NCBI GenBank assembly: GCA_003427395.1
Contig: BFEA01000097.1
Coordinates: 786,371 to 812,992 of the forward strand
DNA: 26,622 bases
Origin: Chara braunii
Lineage: Eukaryota > Streptophyta > Charophyceae > Charales > Characeae
Direction: 5' to 3'
The position numbers and the translations under genes were made by a program. Positions within the stretch are counted from its first letter, which is position 1; each line of letters begins with the position of its first letter. This document shows positions 8,778 to 16,600 of this stretch, one piece after another. The notes under the pieces were generated by a model. It did not search any database and was not told where the DNA came from. It was given only the letters and a program-made list of their open reading frames with translations.

Positions 8778-9440
8778 TCACTTACCGTCGACATTCNCAA
8801 TCCATGCCTTTGCAGCCTGGTACACGCATGTCCTTAACTCCTCCGTTGTAGTCGATCGTCCCTTCATTATGTTCCGAGAATTCTTAATAAATGCGGGAAC
8901 TTCTTCCACCTCGTCAAGGCGAACTTTCACGTGTCCTTGATCTCTCGGCAAATCCATACCAACACANGTNCATGCATCATCTTTCGCAGTTGCCCACCTT
9001 TGATGATTGTGGAGGGATTGTGCNACCGTCATTCTTTTTGCAAATATGACCCTGATTTTTTNCGCAACATAGTTTCCTACGTGGGGATCATTTACCAGTT
9101 CTTTGATTACCGCAGCAACCNCATTCCTGACTTCGCCTCCCTTCACGTTCGTAGAGAACGGAATCTTCGNGATCGGNCTTCTTCGCAAATCATACCCGAA
9201 TCTGGACTTCATCACTTTGGATATTTTATCCTTCAGTGTCTNCCTTGTCGATTTCGCNGCGAACAACGTAGTAGTCCGGTATAGATTGATCAGCTCCTTA
9301 GCCGACTTCTTATAAACTNCTCTAATTCTCCAAGGCTGCCTCAACAAGTCTCTTAGACAGTTCTTCCTANTTTCTACACTTGATGGGACAATCGCAATCT
9401 TCACGATTTCAAAATCGCCTCCTCCTTCCAATTCCTTCTT
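8778..9440 (-). pseudogene. PLE linker domain with CxC motif (minus strand)
   Basis: This frame continues directly from the GIY-YIG segment; one TAG (9,441-9,443) separates them and the frame is unchanged. The peptide opens with a Gly-rich FEIVKIAIV block, then KNCLRDLLRQPWRIR and KELINLYRTTTLF, which match KHYLRLLLEVPHKQ and KLMQLYTSADGF in the plus-strand element. Further on, LHNHQRWATAKDDA is followed by TGN-ACN-TGT at 8,964-8,972, giving Cys-Thr-Cys if N is C or T: the CxC signature that links nuclease and RT in permuted PLEs. The segment ends about 75 residues later with no RT motif. The role of this domain is unknown, though the paired cysteines suggest metal binding. Several N bases make individual residues uncertain. 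Confidence 0.75.
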
Positions 9441-10132
9441 CTAATCCTTGAGGAATCTCTGCTCCCCTCCCTTCCTCAAGATACATCCACCTATCTTATT
9501 TCTGATTACNGCCCACCTTTCCACCCATATTTCACCCCCACTGGATACAAGCACCTGTCTCCTCCCATCATCTTTCAATCTCTTCATCAGCTCAATCACT
9601 TGTGCTTCATTATTCAAAGTGACTATCTGGCCTTGTCTGCCACATGTCGATCTCTTCCCTCTTTCCCNTTTTTCCTTCCTCCTTCTGTTCTTTCTTCCTG
9701 AAGCTCCTCTCCCCCGTGTATTCAGAGATGGCGCGAGCCGAGATATCAGGGACTTCTCTACTGCTANCGGATCAGCTACTCCTACGACAATAGGAAGGNA
9801 CAAGTACTTATCCCAGCNGAACTTTGCTAACCACGCATGTAGTTTCGGAGCATTCNCGTATTTGCCTGTTGATGCACATCGCACGTGTTCTGCCCANCTA
9901 GTAATTNCTTTCCTCGATGTGCATCCTATGTAATATTTTTTGCACTGCGGGCTAACTCTAACATAGACACCAACGACACTCGTCGTTATCCGGTCCTTTG
10001 CTTCCTCGTTCATCACCTCTACCCACTTCTTTGCCCATGGGCATTCCCCACTTAGTACGTACAGAAGGAATCTTCTAATCAGGTCATCATCAATTGATAC
10101 ATCCCACCGCTGATGCTCAAACGTGAATCTCC
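9441..10132 (-). pseudogene. GIY-YIG endonuclease domain of a PLE (minus strand)
   Basis: GIY-YIG nucleases nick the target so that the 3' end can prime reverse transcription. The frame enters with RRFLLYVLSGECPWAKKWVEV, then shows GVYVRVSPQCKKYYIGCTSRK: the GVY and YIG strands, then the Arg-bearing helix (WAEHVR) and the catalytic Glu in EKSLISRL. A basic tail (GRKNRRRKEK) and a GGEIWVERW block follow. The same blocks recur in the plus-strand copy. Reading can be followed upstream of the GTG at 10,016 to a TGA near 10,130, so the true start lies further upstream and this is part of a longer polyprotein. A terminal TAG at 9,441-9,443 splits it from the CxC linker. Several N bases fall inside. 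Fold assignment is strong; activity is doubtful. Confidence 0.8.
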
Positions 10133-10300
10133 TCGCTCAGTAACTCATTGTGAGGCGAAGATCCTCCATCATGCCGAACTCGATTCTTACCTATGTTTTA
10201 TCGACGATATCGCTGCGTCATCATATGCTAGCTTGATTCGGCTTCGAACAAGATCTCTGATGACATTATCCTTTTTCGTCCACTCTACACCTTCGTCTTT

Positions 10301-10905
10301 CTATAGCGATCGCAGTTCCGTTACTTTCTTTTCCGAGAGCTGACGATGCATCTCAAGAGTGTATTCAAGCATTTCTCCACTCATTTCGCCTAAGTTCAAC
10401 CTCCTCCTTGTTGGCGGTGGTGTATATGTTCTTCGTCGGAGATATCGTGCACCATCGGATTTTTCTTCTTCACTTTGGACGATCCTCGAGCTTCGCAGAT
10501 CCTTCATTTTCCCTTTCTTCTTTCGATCGCATCAATCAACCTGTCAGCCTCGTTTCTCACCTCTTCGTTGTCATCTTCAGATTCGTCNATATACCTCTGA
10601 ATCTCCCTCANCATATCNGCTTTCGATCTTGGTGATTTCTTTCTAACGACTTGCGACGATGGTCCGCTGACTCCCTTGTTCTGCTGTGCTAGCATCCGAA
10701 TCATCTTAGCTTCTAGTTTCGCTTCTCGAACCTCCGCTTCCCTGAGTCATCTGCCTCCTTTTTGTCTTCCTCTTCTCTCCGTTTTCGTTTCTCCGCTTCC
10801 TTCTCCCTCACCTCTTCTTCAAGCTTCTGTTTCTTGATTTTTTTCTTGAAATAATCTCGCATCTCATTCTCCTCCTCATCGTTCTGCATTCGTATCGGTT
10901 GATGC
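10301..10905 (-). pseudogene. Gag-like charged coiled-coil ORF of the minus-strand PLE
   Basis: Reading from 10,905 the peptide contains MQNDEEENEMRDYF, then KKQKLEEEVREKEAEKRKR, an uninterrupted Lys/Glu-rich helix of the kind that forms coiled coils. A frameshift near 10,735 moves to the frame with EVREAKLEAKMIRML and a Ser/Arg-rich and acidic region. A second shift near 10,505 leads to RRRLNLGEMSGEMLEYTLE. This resembles in character the coiled-coil ORF at 13,369-13,728. It probably supplies a nucleic-acid-binding or multimerising protein to the element; that role is inferred. It ends where gypsy-like sequence begins, so its N terminus is missing. No enzymatic motif is present. Confidence 0.6.
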
Positions 10906-10929
10906 TGAAAGATTATATTTCCAGCGGAC

Positions 10930-11394
10930 CAACAGTTACGGACAGAAACAACAAAAAATGACTATGTTATGAAGCTGTTTATGGATAACTCGGTATGGGA
11001 TTTTGATTTACTCAAGTTCATTGTTAGTGATAGGGACATTCGCTTCACTAACGAACTGTGGCAAAATACTGCCCAACAGATGGGCACCTGACTATAAATG
11101 ACATCAGGGAATCACCCTTAGTCAAATGGCGAGGCGGAACAGATAAACCGAGTAGTGCAACACCTGCTACAGCATTACATGAAGTCAAGTCAGGATAACT
11201 GGGACGAGAAATTGCCTCTCATCACCAGTCTGTACAACAACGGTGTGCATTGCACTACTTGGTATGACTCCCAACCAACTGCATTTTGGTTGGAAGCCAG
11301 GCCTGCCTTGGATTTCCTACTACCCGAAACTCACCCATCTGCAGTACCTGGCAGCATAGAGTTTGTTGTCAAATATGAACAAATGTTGTAACAG
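10930..11394 (+). pseudogene. Ty3/gypsy integrase fragment
   Basis: One frame carries an integrase core with three internal stops (TGA 11,089, TAA 11,095, TAG 11,119). Landmarks in order are IVSDRDIRFTNELWQ, containing the second Asp of the DDE triad, MGT, a damaged H-P-[stop]-SNGEAEQINR block holding the catalytic Glu, then LQHYMKSSQDNWDEKLPLI and the C-terminal extension to KYEQML and a TAA. In intact gypsy integrases the HP is followed by Gln, so the TAG most likely came from CAG. The first catalytic Asp and the HHCC zinc finger are absent. The fragment begins beside the truncated minus-strand PLE. It is a dead remnant; no LTR, RT or protease of the same element is visible nearby. Confidence 0.85.
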
Positions 11395-11709
11395 GTTGTG
11401 GAACACATTGAACCACCACTCCCCCCGATAGCTTGAAACCCTAGGCCTTGTAAGTTAGAGGCGGTATTTTCGGCATGTTGCCAACCTTTCCAACCGAGCT
11501 CCCAAAGTTCCACGCATCACAAAGTCAGACCCCGACGAGGGAGGCTCGAGGGCGCCGGATTGCGGAAAAGGCCTTCGAAACAGTCGGGGCAGTCCAGTGT
11601 GTGGTCGCTCGACAACCTCTTTCATAGGTTCCCGTGTTTGCGGGAATGAAAGACCTGCCACGAAAGAAAAAAACAAAAATTTGGCGTCACTGTTTTTTTT
11701 TCCCCTTCT
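11395..11709. other. No gene; flank of the PLE insertion
   Basis: This stretch holds a small perfect hairpin (TTCCCG..CGGGAA, about 11,629-11,646), an A-rich tract and an oligo-T run just before the target-site duplication. Nothing coding is recognisable. Confidence 0.6.
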
Positions 11710-11720
11710 CGTCATACATT
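11710..11720. repeat. Target-site duplication, left copy
   Basis: CGTCATACATT sits directly before the left pseudo-LTR and is repeated exactly at 17,781-17,791 directly after the right one. Two more matching bases (CT) precede both copies but may belong to the element end. Confidence 0.85.
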
Positions 11721-12989
11721 GCGTCCTCCTTGGCTAAGTTTGCCAGGGGTAACATTGCTAACGAGGAACCGTGGAACGTGCTCCTTGATGGCATGGTTAA
11801 AAGGGGAAGGTAGAAGGTAATGGTCCACTGGGATAGACTAGTAGGGTGGTAGCCTCGTGCCAACAGGGAGGAACCGAAGGGGGGAGGGAAAATTTTGTAA
11901 ATTTCGTGATGACATCGTACTGCACTTAATTTATTAATTTATGTATTTAGTTATGTATTCGTCTGGAAGTACCTACTCGGCTACTCACTGGTGTCTAGGC
12001 CGTATTTGTACGTATTTACTGGCTAGACTAAGAGATTATGTAGGGAAAAATTATTATTCCTCGTGCGGATTTACGAGGTGTAAAATAGTTTTCTAGTGTA
12101 TACATGGTTGGACCTATGAAAATGGTTGTATACTAGTAATTTATGGGGAACACCGCGAGGCACTAAATAGTAGGGGAGTAGTCAGATAGAGATGTGCAGG
12201 CCCAAGCGAGGCAAACTTGGCTTGAAGGAAGAAGCAAGAAAGCGAAGTAGAAAAAAAACTCCGAGTCCACGTAAGAAGAAAAAAAAATCGAACGTGTGAC
12301 GGGAGAAAATTAGGTGAGGCAACGGATTCGGAACGAGGAGGAGAGTCGTGTAGCAATAAAATGCGATTCCAAATCTGACGCGAGGTGACACAGGAAAGTT
12401 AGGTGAAGCAACGGACCCAGGGGGGACACAGAGCAATATTTCAAATAAGTTTCGAATTCAAATTCGAAACCAAGCGTGTGGTGATATAGAGGAAAGTTAT
12501 ATGGATGAACAAATTTAGGGGGGAAGAAGAGAAAAATACGGTAGGACTCAAATACGAAATTACCAGGAGCTATCGGACCTTGATTGCTTGCGAACTACTT
12601 GGGGGATTTCGTCAGCAGTCCAGCACGGACGCAACGCCCGTGCTACTATGATTGAGCGGTTACTGAGGACTGTACTTGGATCCGGCGTAGGGTTGTCTGG
12701 CCAATCAGAAGTAAGATGCTCGAGGATAGCGTGCGTGCAAAGGAAGGCAACAGCATATAACTTGGACAAGGCCATATTGGTCCACATTCGCTCGTAGGGT
12801 GGCAAGTGTTGGTGGGTTGTAAGGCACTGGCAAGTGGTTAGCCTCCTGATAAGACCGGAGCGCACCGGGTTGAAACATGTAGGGGAACGTGTGCGCGTTT
12901 CGAGCATGAGTACACGCTTGTATATTCTTGGCTGTAATATCCTGTGAATTGTGTGTGAAGAGCAATCGGTCATTGCTTGTCTTTCTCCT
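11721..12989 (+). repeat. Left pseudo-LTR
   Basis: Matches 16,508-17,780 at roughly nine bases in ten by eye. It opens inside codons reading FAxGxIANEEPWNxLLDGMVK and a stop, then an AT-rich region around 11,930-12,130, a G/A-rich region, and a hammerhead-like motif at 12,837-12,888. It ends CTTTCTCCT. It contains a 10-bp perfect inverted repeat, GTTTCGAATT/AATTCGAAAC (12,449-12,470), that has one mismatch in the right copy. Confidence 0.9.
12837..12888 (+). ncRNA. Hammerhead ribozyme-like motif with damaged core (left pseudo-LTR)
   Basis: The layout equals that of the right copy: GTT and CCTC as the 5' side of stem I, then CTGATAA (12,846-12,852), stem II starting GACCGG and ending CCGGGTT, GAAA (12,872-12,875), palindromic ACATGT, A, then GGGG and AAC as the 3' side of stem I. 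The core has A instead of the invariant G8 (CUGAUGA), which should abolish cleavage. Stem I is better paired here than in the right copy (GTT/AAC). Confidence 0.6.
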
Positions 12990-13194
12990 TTATGTAAGTG
13001 TAGCAATCGAGTGAGAAGTGAGACTTACATTGGTGGTTGCGTCAACAACGAGTTGGGATTGGGACAACAAAATAAACTTTATTACTAGGCTTCATTACTA
13101 AGCTAGCGGAAAAAGGATTGAGGTTCGGAAGAGACAGGGGTGCTAGGAAGTGAGAGAAGAGCAAGTAGGTGCAGCGTGAGCGTGGTAAGACGAC

Positions 13195-13368
13195 ATGGTG
13201 ACACCGAACAGAGGGTATGGGACGGGAAACAGTGGTGGCAATAGGAGCTGCTTTAATTGTGGGCAGCAAGATCACTTTGCGAGAGACATCCCAGTTGGTA
13301 GTAACCCGAACACACCACGACAGCAACAGCAACAACAAGGCGCGTACGTAAACAATGCGAAGTACTAG
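13195..13368 (+). pseudogene. Zinc-knuckle N-terminal segment of element ORF1
   Basis: The frame opens at ATG 13,195 and gives a 57-residue Gly/Asn-rich segment with CFNCGQQDHFARDI. This is a CX2CX4HX4C zinc knuckle (retroviral Gag type) whose last cysteine has become Ile, so the knuckle is broken. A run of six Gln follows. A TAG at 13,366 ends the segment, but the same frame continues into the coiled coil, so one ORF has been split, probably by a CAG-to-TAG change. Such knuckles bind the element RNA by established knowledge; function of this copy is unlikely. Confidence 0.7.
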
Positions 13369-13728
13369 CAGAACAGGCGAGAGCTTGAAGAGGATGTTTG
13401 GACTATGAAGGACTGGGTGCAGATGAAGATGACGAAGGAACAAGAAAAGTTGGAGAAGAAAAGGGAGGTGGAGGAGAGAGCAAGGAGGGAAGAAGAGTCG
13501 AGAAAGCGCGAACATGAAGAAGAAAGGAAGTAGACCGAGCTGCAGAGACTCGATGAAGAGAGTGAGATGAGAACCATGGCGACTGTGGAAAGAGAAATGC
13601 ATCACTTCCGCTCAGAAGTCCGAAATGATATACAAATAACACTGGCGGCGAGACCGACGACCCCGAAGGAGAAGGAAAAAGGTAAGACAAGGTTGTTAGA
13701 TGACCATGAGAGAGCTGGTTTGCGCTAG
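13369..13728 (+). pseudogene. Charged coiled-coil segment of element ORF1
   Basis: Continuing in the same frame as the zinc knuckle, the peptide has NRRELEEDVWTMKDWVQM, then a long Lys/Glu/Arg helix (KLEKKREVEERARREEESRK), a TAG at 13,531, then TELQRLDEESEMRTM and REMHHFRSEVRND, and a second TAG at 13,726. The composition predicts a coiled coil without membrane segments. A similar segment precedes the GIY-YIG domain in the minus-strand element. The likely role is RNA packaging or multimerisation, by analogy with Gag-like ORF1 proteins. All three stops in this ORF are TAG. Confidence 0.65.
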
Positions 13729-13743
13729 AACGAGGTTGGCATA

Positions 13744-14407
13744 TGAAGGCTGGTTGAACGATCCGAGGCCTGTGGACAACGCAGGGAGGGTAGAAGATGA
13801 ACGGGATAGCAATCTAGACGAAGAGACCTATTCCGATTGATGGTGGCGGCCCTTAGATGCGGAAGCGTGGGACGTCATGGCAAGGCTACTTAGGTCGAGA
13901 AGTGAGATCTGGGGGTTTACAGGCTGTTCTAAGTCGCGACTCTCAATCAAGAAGGCGCTTACTGCATGTTTTGTATATCTAGCAAAACGGTGGAAGATAC
14001 CGTGGGCAGAGAAGGTGTTGGAACTAGCACCCCGACACCAGAATTTCTTCCTTTTTAAACAACCGCTAGTATATTGTCTGATGTCGCCCTGGTGTACGAA
14101 AATTTACGTCGGGCAAACGGTTAGAGGCGCGACAGAGAGATGGTGGGAGCACATTAGATGCACTCTGATAGGTGACAAGGGAAGGTCGCCTAACTTGTAC
14201 CTACGATGCAGACTATGGGGTTGTGAACGCTGGAGAATACGCTGATCAAGCGGCTATTTTCGACACTGAATAAGGTCAGAATAGGTAATAAGGGGAAGAA
14301 GAGGACCCGGCCAGGGAAAAAGGAGAGGAAAAGACCAGGGGAGATAAAATGCACAGAGCCTAGGAGATCGTTCATCACATTCAAAATGATGGGTGAACAC
14401 GAGCCTT
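13744..14407 (+). pseudogene. GIY-YIG endonuclease domain of the PLE (plus strand)
   Basis: The frame starts with EGWLNDPRPVDNAGRVEDER, meets a TGA at 13,838, and continues through a helical part (KKALTACFVYLAKRWKIPWAEK) into LVYCLMSPWCTKIYVGQTV, the GIY and YIG strands in variant form (LVY..YVG), and ERWWEHIRC, holding Arg and His of the nuclease. A frameshift near 14,225-14,233 moves the reading into ENTLIKRLFSTLNK, with the catalytic Glu, and a basic tail ending at TAG 14,407. Each block aligns with the minus-strand copy. The enzyme would nick the insertion target. With a stop and a frameshift this copy is inactive. Position N-terminal to the RT is the permuted PLE order; canonical PLEs have it C-terminal. 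Confidence 0.8.
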
Positions 14408-14409
14408 AG

Positions 14410-15082
14410 AAAAATGATCGACGGTGCCAACAATCTGGGTAGAATAGTATGTATCGAGAGCAACGGTGGACAGATTTGGGGTGACAGTTGGGCGGCGAGA
14501 GCAGAGATTACGGTACAATGTCGATCATGCACAATGGCGGGACAATAGCGCTAGCACAAGCAAAACTGTTGCTCGAAGCTGGCGGGAAATTTTGGTTCAA
14601 GGTCATTGCGCGGACCGAGACTGCACGAGACCGAAGCAAGCACTACCTCAGACTGCTCCTCGAAGTACCACACAAGCAGACTGAGCTCTGGAAGATGGAG
14701 ACAGGAAAGTTGATGCAGCTCTACACGAGTGCGGATGGTTTCTCGGTGAAGGGACTAAGGAAAAAGATCAAAGACATGATCGGAAGAGTAATTAGTAAGA
14801 AGGAGGAAGTGAGCATCATGAGGAAGACGACATTGTCACTATAAGATAAGAAAGGGGAAAGTAAGAGAGGTCATATACAGACAGATACGTGGGACAAGGA
14901 TGCACCAAACGATAAAGGGTACACTGATGAGGAAGCCAAGAGTGGTGTGGAGCCGTAACAAGTCAGTGGCAAACATTCTCTGTAATCACAGAGAAGCGGC
15001 GAAGAAAGGCGTTGCAGTGTGTACATGCGCCGAGGACGACCTCACTAGGGTCTCTGCAACAGGAAAAACATTACCAAGCTAG
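14410..15082 (+). pseudogene. PLE linker domain with CxC motif (plus strand)
   Basis: Pieces in two frames together match the minus-strand linker: GRIVCIESNGGQIWGDSW corresponds to QVLVSSGGEIWVERW; LLLEAGGKFWFKVIA to ELEGGGDFEIVKIAI; and KHYLRLLLEVPHKQ and KLMQLYTSADGF to blocks there. A third piece from 14,900 reads RKPRVVWSRNKSVANILCNH and then VCTCAEDDL, with the CxC at 15,020-15,028. At least two frameshifts separate the pieces. The CxC segment is the hallmark that joins GIY-YIG and RT in permuted PLEs; its biochemical role is not established. It is followed directly by the RT frame. Confidence 0.75.
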
Positions 15083-15141
15083 GAAGAGGAGTGGGGAAGG
15101 CTGAACTCAGAGAGAAAAGTTGTTTACGGCGCTGAAGACCA

Positions 15142-16600
15142 ATGGGAGCACGGTTGGAGATTCAAGAGAGAGGGCTGCAGATAGACAGTTGTTTTGCAGA
15201 ACGTGGCACCGGTGGCCTTGCAGTACAGGAAGAAGAGGTAAAGCAGACTAGATGGAGATATCGGCATCTGGTCATCTCGCAGGTAGATCGGAACCCGGGG
15301 GAAATGGTGCTGATATGCCCATCAACGTATCAGCACGCTCTCAAGAAGATGTTTATCTACAACTGCGCCTACATGCACGTCGAAGAAATGGAGAAGACGA
15401 TCATGACAAGGATGAGAGAATACTATAAACAGGTTGGACTTGAGAAGGTAGCTAAAGGGAAACGCAAGATAGGTGATGCGTATGTGTTGCTTAGACACAA
15501 GGACCTCAAAAAATGGAGACCTATTGCGCCAGCAAACACTAAGCCGACCAGGACTGGAAGCCGAAGGGTAGCCAGGGAACTCAACGTCCTACTTGCGGGC
15601 CTACCAGCGAGCGAACACTTCAACCTGGCGGTGACAACTCAGCTGAAGGATAAACTCAAGAGTATTGAAGACGAGCACGGCAGCAAGAGAGCAAGTGCGG
15701 TGCTGATACTGCGGAGCTTTGACATCAAGGAGATGTGCACATCGTTACCGCAAGCAGCAATTATCGACGCAGTGGTTGGAGGAGTGGGAAAAAAAGAGGA
15801 GGAGAAAGATTAGCGTGAGCCGGAGGGCTAAAGAAATAATCATGAATCAAAAAAGTTTGGGAAGTGGATATGTGCAACTTACGTTCCAACTTATCTGAAG
15901 ATATGTGAGGTTTGAGTTGACGCACACGTAGGCCAGGAGCATGGGAATCCTACTGAAACAAATCGTAGGCATCCCAATGGGGAAGAACACAAGCGCGCCG
16001 CTCGCCTGCATACTTTGTGCAAGACACGAAACAAAGTTTTTGACATCGTTGGGAAATGACCGGGTACTCATGCATGGCATCAGGTTTATGGACGACATCG
16101 CAACAGCAGTAACGGTGGACAGGAGAGAGGAGGGGTCATTTCAGAAGGCGGAAGAGATTATGAAGAAATTTGAAAGATGCTATGGCGATAAGCTCGTACT
16201 CGTATGAACAAATGAGGGAGGTAACACGATTGACTTCATTGGAGCAAAGATTTCACTGGCAGCAGGCCCAGCCAGGTTCCTAGTTGCGCCACAAGTTAAG
16301 AACCAGGAATGGACAACCAAAGGGGAAATGCCATTCAAAAGCTTCCAGGACTATGCTTCATTCTCAGACAAAAGGGCGAAGTATGGTGCGATTGTTGGCT
16401 CGCTGCATAGAATACGCCGCATGGCCAACTCTGGATGTGCGGTGATCGAACCCGTGTTGGCCATTAGGCAAGAATCTAGACGTCGAGAGAACCCCCCGAC
16501 ATTCTTTGCGTCCTCCTTGGCTAAGTTTGCCAAGGGTACCATTGCTAACGAGGAACCGTGGAACGCACTCCTCGATGGCATGGTTAAAAAGGGAAGGTAG
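15142..16600 (+). pseudogene. Reverse transcriptase domain of the PLE
   Basis: RT copies element RNA from a nicked DNA end. The first frame (223 residues from 15,142) has KKMFIYNCAYMHVEEMEK, KIGDAYVLLRHKDLKKWRP (fingers; WRPIAP near 15,514) and SFDIKEMCTSLP, motif A with its catalytic Asp at 15,721. A frameshift follows between about 15,770 and 15,930, with a TAG at 15,929. The next frame has IVGIPMGKNTSAPLA (motif B, near 15,965) and GIRFMDDIATAV, motif C with FMDD in place of YxDD (16,091-16,096). After a TGA at 16,205 come DFIGAKISL, the thumb-like region and the end LLDGMVKKGR at 16,600. All three catalytic Asp codons survive but the frame is broken three times. The GIPMG and DIKEMCTSLP forms fit the PLE/telomerase branch better than LINE or LTR RTs. 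Confidence 0.85.

Larger units (their letters stand above)
8737..10905 (-). mobile_element. Permuted Penelope-like retroelement, truncated at both ends
   Basis: Read on the minus strand, the order is charged coiled coil, GIY-YIG endonuclease, basic linker and CxC segment. The same order and matching peptide blocks occur on the plus strand at 13,369-15,082. The RT that should follow is absent: the frame runs out near 8,770 into unrelated sequence. The zinc knuckle expected at the other end is also missing, where gypsy-derived sequence begins near 10,920. PLEs with an N-terminal GIY-YIG and CxC linker are the Naiad/Chlamys clade by established knowledge; assignment here is from order and motifs, not phylogeny. 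Confidence 0.75.

Noticed and set aside
9570-9600. CTGATGA..GAAA on the minus strand, resembling a hammerhead core
   Set aside because: Only seven bases separate the two core boxes, too few for stem II, and the bases encode a conserved part of the PLE linker.
13042-13690. Long minus-strand frames rich in Phe/Ser/Leu
   Set aside because: They are the antisense of the Lys/Glu coiled-coil ORF on the plus strand.
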